Assembly: GCA_018823835.1 (NCBI GenBank)
Contig: JAHJHT010000002.1
Location: 310,001 to 374,000, forward strand
Source of the DNA: Alphaproteobacteria bacterium
Lineage (GTDB): Bacteria; Pseudomonadota; Alphaproteobacteria; Rhizobiales; Rhizobiaceae
Length of the DNA stretch: 64,000 bases
Reading direction: 5' to 3'
Part shown: positions 34,911 to 42,950 of the stretch, one piece after another
How the letters are laid out: the number at the start of each line of letters is the position of its first letter
How positions within the stretch are numbered: position 1 is the first letter of the stretch
Notes under the pieces: generated by a model
What the model was told of the DNA's origin: nothing
Database searches by the model: none
The model's input: only the letters and a program-made list of their open reading frames with translations
Position numbers and translations under genes: made by a program

Positions 34911-36643
34911 GCCGGCAAATTTCTCCGGTGCTCATACAGCTCGGACTTGCAGCAGCCAGGCGGCTCCTGGCTCTGATCGCAGCACTGGCAGTTCTGGTCT
35001 CGCTCGGCGTCGGCAGCCGGGCTGCCGAGCCTGCATGCCCGCCTGCCGGTGGTGATTACCCGCGCCTCTACAGCGACTGGTCGTTGTTCGACAAGGCAAT
35101 CGCCGAGGTTGCCTCCTACGAACCCTCCAACGAGCGTCTCACCGGCATCACTTCGCCGCATCATCTGCTCGCCAGCCACCTGGTCGCTCTCGGCTTTCGC
35201 GCCGCATCCGGCTTCCGCTATAAGCGCATCATCCTGCTCGCACCGGACCATTTCTTCCGGTCGGACAAACCCTTCGCCACCACAACACATGGCTTCGACA
35301 CCGCGACGGGCCGCGTGGCTACCGACGCCGCGGCGGTGAGACAGTTGCTCGACGGCAGGGACTGGATCGAGGAGTCCTGCCTGTTCGACAAGGAGCACGG
35401 CGTGCGCGCGCTGCTGCCCTTCCTGCACCATTATTTTCCGGAGGCGTCGGTCATCCCCGTCGCCATCTCGATCAAGACCCGCCGCGCCGACTGGGAGCGC
35501 ATGGCCGAGGCGCTGGCGCCGCTTGTTGACGGCGAAACGCTGATCGTCCAGTCGACCGACTTCTCGCACTACCTGCCGCACCACGTGGCACGCCGCTTCG
35601 ACCAGCAGACGCTGAATACAATCGCGTCGGGCTCGCTCGACGCGATTGCCGGCCTGCGCCAGCCGGACCACGCCGACTCCGCCGGCGCGCTCTACATCCA
35701 GACGGCATTGCAGCGCCGCTTGTTCGGCGCGGCGCCCCTGGTCGTCGCCAACGAAAACATGCAGCAATATTCGGCCGGCCATATCGAGGAGACGACGAGT
35801 TACCTGGTCATCCTGTTCGGTCGTTTCGGCCCGGGCTTCAACAATCCGGCCGAGGGCAAGGAACGCTTCTACTACCTCGCAGGCGACACCATGTTCGGCC
35901 GCGCCATGACGCGCTTCCTGCTCGACGAGCGCCACAGCGAAAGTGTGGAGAACGAAATTCTGGCGCTGACGAAGTCGCGGCCGCTGGTCGTCAATCTCGA
36001 GGGCGTGCTCTTGCCCAACGTGCCGGAGGCGCTCGAGCACATGACGCTCGGCATGCCGGCGGAGCTTGCCGTCGACTGGCTGAAGCGGCTGAACGTCGCT
36101 GGCGTCGGCCTCGCCAACAACCATTCCATGGACCTTGGCGACGCCGGCTATGCAGAGACGCTCGGAGCGCTGAAGCAGGCTGGCATTCCCGCTTTCGGCC
36201 AGGGCGAGGCGCTGGAACTGCCCCGCCTCGACATCGTCGGCCTGACCGACATCGGCAGGAACGGCACCGACGCGCTCGACCTGATCGACCCCCCGCTGCT
36301 CGACCGCCTGGTGCGGCCCGATGCTCTGAGGCCCGTCGTCGCCTTCGTCCACTGGGGCAGCGAGTACGTCGCCGCGCCAGGTCCTCGCGAAAGAATGCTT
36401 ACCGACGAGATGCGGCTGCGCGCCGTCTCGGCCATCGTTGGCGCCCACCCGCATGTCGCAAGCGGTGCGCTCAACGCTCTCGGCGGCGGCGACACGCTGG
36501 AACTCTATTCGCTCGGCAACTTCCTGTTCGACCAGACCGCCGAGCGGTCGTCCGGTTCGCTGCTCGAGATCCGTGTCTTCGAGCAGGGGACCTTCTTTGC
36601 GCGGCTCATCCCGCTCCCAGCTTTCTACGACACGCCGGGCTAG
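34907..36643 (+). CDS. Exported MEMO (AmmeMemoRadiSam B)-CapA fusion protein
   Basis: A 578-residue protein starting at GTG that overlaps the previous stop (GTGA). Signal peptide (to GSRAAE, about 40). Residues ~70-300 match the MEMO/AmmeMemoRadiSam-B fold: HHLLASH, LLAPDHFF, KEHGVRALLPFLHHYFP, QSTDFSHYLPHH. The usual downstream CG pair is not seen (it reads ADSAGAL). Residues ~320-560 are a CapA/PgsA-type metallophosphatase: AGDTMFGRAM, VNLEGVL, ANNHSMDLGDAGY, FVHWGSEY, VGAHPHV, YSLGNFLFDQ. CapA motifs are complete, so a phosphoesterase-like or amide-bond-related activity is possible. I know of no described function for this fusion. Confidence 0.85.
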   Translation: MSRQISPVLIQLGLAAARRLLALIAALAVLVSLGVGSRAAEPACPPAGGDYPRLYSDWSLFDKAIAEVASYEPSNERLTGITSPHHLLASHLVALGFRAASGFRYKRIILLAPDHFFRSDKPFATTTHGFDTATGRVATDAAAVRQLLDGRDWIEESCLFDKEHGVRALLPFLHHYFPEASVIPVAISIKTRRADWERMAEALAPLVDGETLIVQSTDFSHYLPHHVARRFDQQTLNTIASGSLDAIAGLRQPDHADSAGALYIQTALQRRLFGAAPLVVANENMQQYSAGHIEETTSYLVILFGRFGPGFNNPAEGKERFYYLAGDTMFGRAMTRFLLDERHSESVENEILALTKSRPLVVNLEGVLLPNVPEALEHMTLGMPAELAVDWLKRLNVAGVGLANNHSMDLGDAGYAETLGALKQAGIPAFGQGEALELPRLDIVGLTDIGRNGTDALDLIDPPLLDRLVRPDALRPVVAFVHWGSEYVAAPGPRERMLTDEMRLRAVSAIVGAHPHVASGALNALGGGDTLELYSLGNFLFDQTAERSSGSLLEIRVFEQGTFFARLIPLPAFYDTPG

Positions 36644-36652
36644 GCGAGCGCC

Positions 36653-38446
36653 TCAGCAACCGGGAATGGCGTCGTCCGACAGTGTGCAGACAGGAGGCTC
36701 CATGCCGGGCTGAAAATTGGAATCTCGCGGCCGCATGAAGAAGAAGCTGACCGGCTTGCTCTTGCGCACGCTGCCGTCGGCGAATGTCGCGGCAACGCTG
36801 AACTGGTGGAACGACGACATTCGCGGTTCGGCCGCAAGTTTCAGACGTGCCACGTGTCGCGTGAGCTTCCTGTTTCCGCGCACCGGCAGCTCAATGGTGT
36901 AGTTCTGCTTGCCGACGGGAAAGTTCACGTCCTGGTAGCGCAATGCTTCCGGCGCCTGGTTATAACCTGCGCCGCACTCGGCCTGGTTCGGGGTCTCGAT
37001 CACCGCCAGCGAGAACTCGGCGCGGAACTGCTCCGACGCCGGATAGACATTGCCGGCATCGTCGGCCCAGCTGTAATCGAAGGTGCCCACAGCCGTCGTC
37101 GTCAGGAACTGGTCTCCCGACACGAAGTCGGCAAGCTCGCCGAAACCGACCTCGTTGAAGACCTGGCTACGGCAGACGTTTATGGCCTCGATGGACTGGC
37201 AGGAGAAGCGACCCTGCTCCAGCTTTCGCGTGTCAACGCCAGCCTCGTCAAAGATATTGCGGATGCCGACGTCGGTTCCCTGGTCGAAGCTGCCGACCGC
37301 GTGGCTGTAACTGCGGCTCGCCGGGCTGCCCTCGTCCTGTCCGGTGAACTGGAAGTTCATCGTCATGTCGCGCACGTCGCCCCAGCCATGGTTCTTGATC
37401 GAGAAGGACGGTCTGAAGCCGTTATACCCGCGATGGGGGACGATTGACAGCATCGGCTTGCGGTAGGCCTCGCTGTTGGCGACCTGCAGCTCCAGCCTGT
37501 CGAGATCGACACGCTTTCCATCGGTCGAGCCCATCTCGACTTCGACATAGGCTGGCGCATCGAGGTCGCGGTCTTCGAACATCCATTCGCTCTCGTGGAT
37601 CACCCCGGTGCCGTTCCAGAAATTGTTCATCTCCTCGTCGACGGGGTATACGGCGATGTCCTCCTCGCGCACGAGGTGCTGGTAGGCAAGGACGTCGTTT
37701 TCGATGGCCTGCTGCGTCATGCGCGGCTCGATCGCAACCGATATCTCCACCCTGCCGGCGTCGCCGCCCGACTGCGCCTTCATGAGCCCGCCAAGCGTCG
37801 CGTCGGCGACGATCTCCGGCCTGCCGCTCTCCAGCCCCATGGTCCAGCGCGAGATGTAGGTCGCGCCTCCGGCTAGCCTGGTCTCGCCTTCGCCATGCCT
37901 GACACCATGCGCGAAAGTGCCTGTGTAGATGCTGCCGTTCGTCTCGGCCAGACGGCCCTCGCCATCTGGACGGCCTTCGGAAAACTCGCCCTCGTAGCGG
38001 TTGCCCGCGGTATCGACATGGACGCCCCTACCGCTGAGGAGGCCGGCAGCGAAATGGCCCTCGAACAGTTCGCCCGAGCGAAACTGCAGCCGGCCCTCGC
38101 CATCAGGACGGCCGTCCTTCATCTCACCGACATAAGTGCTGTAGATGGTGTTGGGATCGTAGCTCGCCGATCCGCGCACGCGCCAGACGAGCTTGCCTTT
38201 GCCGGTCACGCTACCGTCTGCAGCAAGCGAGTCGGGTTCAGCCGGTTCCCAGACGAAGTCGAGTTTTTTTTCAGGTTCGCTGTCCCAGACGCGCACCGCG
38301 CGGCGGACGACCGTTCCTTCGTCCTTCTGGTAGATGACCTGGACGCGCTCGGCCCATGCGCCGGCCGGTGTTGCACTCTCGGCAATTGCCGGCGCGCCCG
38401 ACAGGCCAGCCAGAACGACCGCTACAACCCCAATCCCGAATTTCAT
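36653..38446 (-). CDS. Exported MORN-repeat protein, copy 1
   Basis: A 597-residue protein with a signal peptide ending APAIAE (about 23). A first domain (25-100) contains VWDSEPEKKLDFVWEPAE. Four MORN repeats follow at about 104-195 (YVGEMKDGRPDGEGRLQF, FEGHFAAGLLSGRG, YEGEFSEGRPDGEGRLAE, YTGTFAHGVRHGEGE). About 400 residues of unknown, probably beta-rich sequence follow, with conserved Cys and the tail PPVCTL. It is a paralogue of the next gene through its whole length. It converges on the MEMO-CapA gene with a 9-bp gap. Confidence 0.85.
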   Translation of the reverse strand: MKFGIGVVAVVLAGLSGAPAIAESATPAGAWAERVQVIYQKDEGTVVRRAVRVWDSEPEKKLDFVWEPAEPDSLAADGSVTGKGKLVWRVRGSASYDPNTIYSTYVGEMKDGRPDGEGRLQFRSGELFEGHFAAGLLSGRGVHVDTAGNRYEGEFSEGRPDGEGRLAETNGSIYTGTFAHGVRHGEGETRLAGGATYISRWTMGLESGRPEIVADATLGGLMKAQSGGDAGRVEISVAIEPRMTQQAIENDVLAYQHLVREEDIAVYPVDEEMNNFWNGTGVIHESEWMFEDRDLDAPAYVEVEMGSTDGKRVDLDRLELQVANSEAYRKPMLSIVPHRGYNGFRPSFSIKNHGWGDVRDMTMNFQFTGQDEGSPASRSYSHAVGSFDQGTDVGIRNIFDEAGVDTRKLEQGRFSCQSIEAINVCRSQVFNEVGFGELADFVSGDQFLTTTAVGTFDYSWADDAGNVYPASEQFRAEFSLAVIETPNQAECGAGYNQAPEALRYQDVNFPVGKQNYTIELPVRGNRKLTRHVARLKLAAEPRMSSFHQFSVAATFADGSVRKSKPVSFFFMRPRDSNFQPGMEPPVCTLSDDAIPGC

Positions 38447-38489
38447 GACAGTGCCCCCGACCTTCGGCCCCCACAGCCAACCTTACCTA

Positions 38490-38518
38490 AAGGTAGACAG
38501 GGGTCGGAATTCAGTCAA
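38490..38518 (-). promoter_or_regulatory. Promoter of MORN gene copy 1 (duplicated element)
   Basis: On the minus strand TTGACT and TACCTT are separated by 17 nt. The same boxes with the same spacing occur before MORN copy 2, as does the leader word GGGGGCCG, so promoter and leader were duplicated with the gene. Here the -10 region also forms TACCT-AA-AGGTA, a palindrome absent from copy 2. Confidence 0.6.
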
Positions 38519-38549
38519 ATCGTTGAACGGATGGGCTTGTCCGTCGTCC

Positions 38550-40337
38550 CTAGCAGCCTCCGACACTCGACAGGGTGCAGACCGGCGGCTCCATGCCCGG
38601 CTGGAATTTCGACAGCCGGGGCTGCACGTAATAGAGGTTCACCGGCTTGCTCTTGCGAATGCTTCCGTCTGTGAAATGCGCCGCCACGCTGAACTGGTGG
38701 AACGACGACATGGCGGGCTCGGCATCGAGCTTCATGCGTGCGATGTAGCTCGAAATGCTGCGGTTGCCGCGCACCGGGATGTCAATGCTGTAGTCCTTTT
38801 TGCCGACCGGCAGGTGTACCTCCTGGTAGCGCAGCGCTTCAGGCGCCATGGGCGCTAGGTCGCCGCATTCCGCCTCGATCGGATATTCGATCACCGCCAG
38901 CGCGATGTCGACGCGGAACGTCTCGCTGGCGTCGTAGACCGTGCCGCTGTCGTCGGCCCATTTATAATCGAGAGTCCCCGCCAGATTGGTGTAGATCTGG
39001 TCGTTTCCCTCCACGTAGTCGGCGATGTCGCCGAAACCGGCATCGTTGAAGACCTGACTTCTGCACACATCGACCGCTTCGCGCGACGGACAGGTATAGC
39101 GGGCCTTCGCCAGCCTCCCCGTCTCGACGCCGACCTCGTCGAAGATGTCCTTGATGGCGACATCGATGCCCTCATCGAACGAGCCGACGACACGCGAGAA
39201 GGCGCGGCTTCTGGGAATGTCATCCTTCTCGGTCGCGAACTGCAGCGTCATCTTCATGTCGCGCACATCGCCCCAGCCGTAGTTCTTGATCGAGAAAGAC
39301 GGGCGAAAGCCCGTGCATCCCTGGTGTGAAATCGTCGCCAGCATCGGCTTGCGGTAGGCCTCGCTGTTGGCGACCGCAAGTTCGAGCCGGTCCAGCTTCA
39401 CCTTGGAGCCATCGCGCGTGCGCACGCCCACCTCGACATAGGCGGGTGCATCCCAGTCCCGGTTGTCGAACATCCAGCTGTCCGTCGAAATCTGGCCGCT
39501 GCCGTTCCACAGGCCGTTGATCCTATCGTCGATGGGGTAGATCGCGATCGACTCGTCCTGCACGAGGTGCTGGTAGGTCATGACGCCACTGTCGCTGGCG
39601 CGCTGCGTCATGCGCGGCTCGATCGCCACGGCGATCTCGGCCTTGCCGGCATCGCCACCCGACTGCGCCTTCAGCAGCCCGCCCAGCGTCGCGTCGGCGA
39701 CTACTTCCGGTCGGCCACTCTCGAGACCCATCGTCCAGCGCGAGACATAGGTAGCACCGCCGGCCAACTGTGACGTTCCCTCGCCGTGCTTCAGCCCGTT
39801 TGCGAAGGAGCCGGTGTAGATTGTGCCCGTGGTCTCGGCGAGGCGACCCTCGCCATGCGGGCGGCCGGCGATGAACCCGCCCTCGTAGCGGTTGCCTGCC
39901 GTGTCGACATGCAGGCCCTTGCCCTCCAGCCGGCCGGCAACGAAATGGCCTTCGAAGAGTTCGCCGGAGCGGAACTGCAGCCGGCCCTGGCCGTCAAGCC
40001 GCCCGTCCTTCAGGCCGCCGACGTAGGTGCTGTAGATCGTATCCGGATCATAGCTCGCCGAGCCGCGCACGCGCCAGACGAGCTTGCCCCTGCCGTTCAC
40101 CGTGCCGTCGGCGGCGAGTGTTCCGTCTTCGGCAGGCTCCCAGACGAAGTCGAGGTTCTTTTCGGGCTCGCTGTCCCAGACGCGCACGGCGTGGCGCTGC
40201 ACCGTTCCCTTGTCCTTGACGTAGAGGACCTGAACGCGCTTGGCCCACGCGCCGTCCGGCGCTGCGCGCTCGGCAAATGCCGGCGAGATGAAAAAACCTG
40301 CCAGCAAGACTGCGACAAACCCGATCCTGCACTGCAT
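38550..40337 (-). CDS. Exported MORN-repeat protein, copy 2
   Basis: A 595-residue paralogue of the downstream MORN gene. It has the same order: signal peptide ending SPAFAE, VWDSEPEKNLDFVWEPAED, four MORN repeats (YVGGLKDGRLDGQGRLQF, FEGHFVAGRLEGKG, YEGGFIAGRPHGEGRLAE, YTGSFANGLKHGEG), and the long unknown C-terminal region with SEAYRKPML, RPSFSIKN-GWGDVRDM and tail PPVCTL. I start at ATG 40337 (MQCRIGF), which begins the signal peptide; the track adds 15 residues from upstream. MORN repeats commonly bind lipids or proteins, so an envelope location is plausible. Confidence 0.85.
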   Translation of the reverse strand: MQCRIGFVAVLLAGFFISPAFAERAAPDGAWAKRVQVLYVKDKGTVQRHAVRVWDSEPEKNLDFVWEPAEDGTLAADGTVNGRGKLVWRVRGSASYDPDTIYSTYVGGLKDGRLDGQGRLQFRSGELFEGHFVAGRLEGKGLHVDTAGNRYEGGFIAGRPHGEGRLAETTGTIYTGSFANGLKHGEGTSQLAGGATYVSRWTMGLESGRPEVVADATLGGLLKAQSGGDAGKAEIAVAIEPRMTQRASDSGVMTYQHLVQDESIAIYPIDDRINGLWNGSGQISTDSWMFDNRDWDAPAYVEVGVRTRDGSKVKLDRLELAVANSEAYRKPMLATISHQGCTGFRPSFSIKNYGWGDVRDMKMTLQFATEKDDIPRSRAFSRVVGSFDEGIDVAIKDIFDEVGVETGRLAKARYTCPSREAVDVCRSQVFNDAGFGDIADYVEGNDQIYTNLAGTLDYKWADDSGTVYDASETFRVDIALAVIEYPIEAECGDLAPMAPEALRYQEVHLPVGKKDYSIDIPVRGNRSISSYIARMKLDAEPAMSSFHQFSVAAHFTDGSIRKSKPVNLYYVQPRLSKFQPGMEPPVCTLSSVGGC

Positions 40338-40381
40338 GCCCAAACCCCGTTTCTCCCGGCCCCCAAAGCCGGCCTTCCGCA

Positions 40382-40410
40382 AAGGTATGCAGACGATCTT
40401 GTCCAGTCAA
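40382..40410 (-). promoter_or_regulatory. Promoter of MORN gene copy 2 (duplicated element)
   Basis: TTGACT-N17-TACCTT on the minus strand, embedded in GATTTGACTG-N16-TACCTTT that is shared with MORN copy 1. It lies about 43 bp before the start codon. Conservation of the boxes but not of the spacer sequence supports a real promoter. Confidence 0.6.
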
Positions 40411-40430
40411 ATCAGCATGTTGATAAGCAA

Positions 40431-40465
40431 AGGGAGCCGGCAACATGTGCTGTCGCCGGCCCCCT
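40431..40465 (-). terminator. Hairpin terminator of the trypsin-like gene
   Basis: On the minus strand AGGGGGCCGGC pairs with GCCGGCTCCCT around a 13-nt loop (one mismatch) and is followed by TTTGC. It starts 30 bp beyond the stop of the minus-strand serine protease, and before the MORN copy 2 promoter. Confidence 0.5.
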
Positions 40466-40494
40466 TCAAACGCTGATGATCGCGCCGTTTCAGC

Positions 40495-41583
40495 CTACTT
40501 CCAGAGGCTGTTGATCCAGGCGACGTAGCTGGCGTTCAGGCGCACAGCGGTGTTCGCCGACGGGCTTTCCGCAATGTTCACACCGACGACGACGCGCTGT
40601 TTGGAGTTTGAATCGTAGGCGTAGACAGAGCTGCCGCTGGAACCCGGATAGGTGTCGCAATCATACGAGAAGTTGATCGCGCCGACCTGCTCGGCCATCA
40701 CTTCGCATGTCGCGCGCCACATCAGTGCCGGCGGCTCCTTGTCGCCGGGATAGCCGACGATATTGGCGGTGAAATCGCCGAGCCCATCGTAATTGGCATA
40801 GCCGAGCCAGCCGAGGCTGTCGCCGATCGGCTCAGACAGCGTGATGATGCCGAGATCCCACGGCACGACCGAGCCGTAGTAGCCCTGGTAGTTGGTGATG
40901 AAGCCTTCAAGGATGCTCATCGATTCCGCGGCAACCGCTCCGAAGGGAGCATCACCGAAACCGTTGAGGCCCGGCGCGAAAAGCACGTCGGTCAGCCATT
41001 CCTGGTGCTCGACGCTGTAGACGCAATGCGCTGCCGTCAGCACGGTGCGCGGCCCGATCAACGTACCCGAGCAGCTGCCTACGCCACTCTTCGACTTGGC
41101 CTCGATGTAGCCGAACACCTTGAAAGGATAAACCTTGGTATTGGCGACCTGCACGCGGTCGTCGGTGCCGAAGACCTGCCTGTTGGCCTCTTCGCCTTCG
41201 CTGAAAGCCGGGTCCTCGGACTTCTCGATGTCGCTGGTACCCTTGCCCTCTTCTGCGCCCAGTTCCTTCAGAACCAGCCCGCGGACCTCTTCGCTCGGTG
41301 CCGAGCGCGTGACATTGCCGTCCGCCGACCGCGTCACAACGGTCAACGCCTCGACGGCCTTTTCCTCGTCGAGCATCGGCGCGGCGCGCGATTCTTCGCC
41401 GGCTTCGATCTTCGGCGGAGCACTCGGTGTTTCGCCCTGGAGCTGGTGATCGGTCGCCGGAGAACCGCGCGACTCTTCCCCTGTCCCCGGGCTGGCGGAA
41501 CCCATTTCCGCGAAGGCGGGGGCTACCCAGACGCCCGCCGACACGACAGTCGACAATGCAATAAGCTTAGCAAGTTTCTTCAT
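40495..41583 (-). CDS. Exported trypsin-fold (glutamyl-endopeptidase-like, S1B) serine protease, proenzyme
   Basis: 362 residues: signal peptide (APAFA, about 25), a 110-residue acidic propeptide, then a V8/GSE-like domain. The domain begins VFGTDDRVQVANTKVYPF directly after NRQ (Arg135). Catalytic His186 in VLTAAHCVYS, Asp in PWDLGIITL and Ser316 in YPGSSGSSVYA are all present, as is the CSGTLIGP segment. The propeptide repeats GEESR-x-x-P (GEESRGSP, GEESRAAP). Substrate preference cannot be read safely. It is divergent from the second protease gene; its ATG has GGGAGAG upstream. Confidence 0.88.
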   Translation of the reverse strand: MKKLAKLIALSTVVSAGVWVAPAFAEMGSASPGTGEESRGSPATDHQLQGETPSAPPKIEAGEESRAAPMLDEEKAVEALTVVTRSADGNVTRSAPSEEVRGLVLKELGAEEGKGTSDIEKSEDPAFSEGEEANRQVFGTDDRVQVANTKVYPFKVFGYIEAKSKSGVGSCSGTLIGPRTVLTAAHCVYSVEHQEWLTDVLFAPGLNGFGDAPFGAVAAESMSILEGFITNYQGYYGSVVPWDLGIITLSEPIGDSLGWLGYANYDGLGDFTANIVGYPGDKEPPALMWRATCEVMAEQVGAINFSYDCDTYPGSSGSSVYAYDSNSKQRVVVGVNIAESPSANTAVRLNASYVAWINSLWK

Positions 41584-41872
41584 AGTGAGACTCTCCCAAA
41601 GTCAGCAAGGGCCGGATGAGATAAGTGGAATCATGTCGATATTTTGGTCATCGCGGATTCCCGCCCGGCCACCCCCCGGCGGCATCGGCCCCATGTTCAC
41701 CCGCGATTCCCCGGAAAACCCGACCCTGCGTCAACCAGAACACACTGCCCAAATAAATCCAAGATTGAAAACGACAATTTGCTATCTCTTGGCCCGTGGG
41801 GGGCTTTAGATGATGCGGTGCGCCCGGGCTTGGGTCGAGCGCCGGCAGAATGGTTTGTCTCAGGAGGTCAAC
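41584..41872. other. Divergent control region between the two serine protease genes
   Basis: A 289-bp gap between divergent starts. It contains a short AT-rich block (CCCAAATAAATCCAAGATTGAAAACGAC region) about 100 bp before the plus-strand gene. I could not fix a promoter for either gene, and the TTGACT-TACCTT element of the MORN genes is not repeated here. No ORF is convincing. Confidence 0.5.
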
Positions 41873-42895
41873 TTGATTTTTGTGAATTCGAAACTGCCGC
41901 TGGCAGCTGCGGCGCTGGTCGTCGTCACGGCTGGAATGGGCGGCATCGCTCCGGCCAGTGGCGCTGAGATGCGGCCGGAACTGTCGCCGATGAGCCGCGT
42001 CACCGCGGCGCGTGCCGAAGCAGCGAAGTCCGACGACGGGTCGAACGATCGCGTCTTTGGCGGCAACGAGGCCGATCCCGGCGAATGGCCCTTCCAGGTT
42101 GCGCTGCTGTCCAGCAGCATGCTCGATGACAGCGTTGCCTCGCAGGCCAATGCGCAGTTCTGCGGCGGCAGCCTGATCGCACCGCAATGGGTTCTGACGG
42201 CGGCGCATTGCGTGACCGATGGCGGCATGACGGTCAGCCCCGACACCATGGTTGTCCTGACCGGGGCGACGAGCCTCGAGGAGGGCAGCCGCTTCATGGT
42301 CGCCGAGGTGGTGCGGCACGAGGGCTACGACGAAACGACGCTCGACAACGACATCGCGCTGCTCAAGCTCGCAGAGCCGGCCGACGCACCGACCGTGAAG
42401 CTGGTCGAGGCGCGAGGCGACGACAAGGGCAAGGTTCGCGTCACCGGCTGGGGCCGCATGGACGACGGCAACTTCCCGATGACACTGATGGAGGCTGAAC
42501 TCGACCTCGAACCGATCTCGGCCTGCAACGAGGGCATCCGGGCGATCTACGCCAGAGACCTGGAGCTCATCCTGCGCAATTTCGCGCCGCGCATGCTCTA
42601 CTCCGAGACGGGTATCACCAGCGCGACCAAGTCGATCGTCGACACGATGAGCGACCGGCTTACCGACAACATGATCTGCGCCGGCACCACGACCGGCGTG
42701 CGTGACGCCTGCAACGGCGACAGCGGCGGCCCGCTCTTCGTCGAGAAGCCTGACGGCGCCGTCCAGATCGGCATTGTCAGCTGGGGCGAAGGCCCGATGG
42801 ATGCAGCCGCCGCCTGTGGCCACGCCAATGCCTATGGCGTCTACACACGAGTCGCCAACTACAAGGACTGGATCGCCGGAAAGACCGGGATGTAG
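41873..42895 (+). CDS. Exported trypsin-family (S1A) serine protease, proenzyme
   Basis: 340 residues. The signal peptide ends near PASGAE (about 32). A short propeptide ends in NDR60, followed by VFGGNEADPGEWPF, the equivalent of the R|IVGG activation site of trypsinogen. Triad: His112 (LTAAHC), Asp160 (DNDIALL), Ser284 (CNGDSGGP). The residue six before Ser is Asp (DACNGDSGG), as in true trypsins, predicting cleavage after Arg/Lys. The start is decided by a perfect AGGAGG 5 nt before TTG 41873; the track start at 41810 has none. It lies next to, and divergent from, the other protease gene. Confidence 0.9.
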   Translation: MIFVNSKLPLAAAALVVVTAGMGGIAPASGAEMRPELSPMSRVTAARAEAAKSDDGSNDRVFGGNEADPGEWPFQVALLSSSMLDDSVASQANAQFCGGSLIAPQWVLTAAHCVTDGGMTVSPDTMVVLTGATSLEEGSRFMVAEVVRHEGYDETTLDNDIALLKLAEPADAPTVKLVEARGDDKGKVRVTGWGRMDDGNFPMTLMEAELDLEPISACNEGIRAIYARDLELILRNFAPRMLYSETGITSATKSIVDTMSDRLTDNMICAGTTTGVRDACNGDSGGPLFVEKPDGAVQIGIVSWGEGPMDAAAACGHANAYGVYTRVANYKDWIAGKTGM

Positions 42896-42903
42896 CGACC
42901 TCT

Positions 42904-42934
42904 TTCAGCCGCGGGCGTCAGGCCCGCGGCTGAA
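42904..42934. terminator. Bidirectional hairpin between convergent genes
   Basis: TTCAGCCGCGGGC and its exact complement GCCCGCGGCTGAA around a 5-nt loop, 8 bp after the serine protease stop and 16 bp beyond the GH43 stop. The stem is strong and both strands end in short A/T pairs. It probably ends transcripts from both sides. Confidence 0.55.
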
Positions 42935-42950
42935 GTCCGCCATTCCGGAA

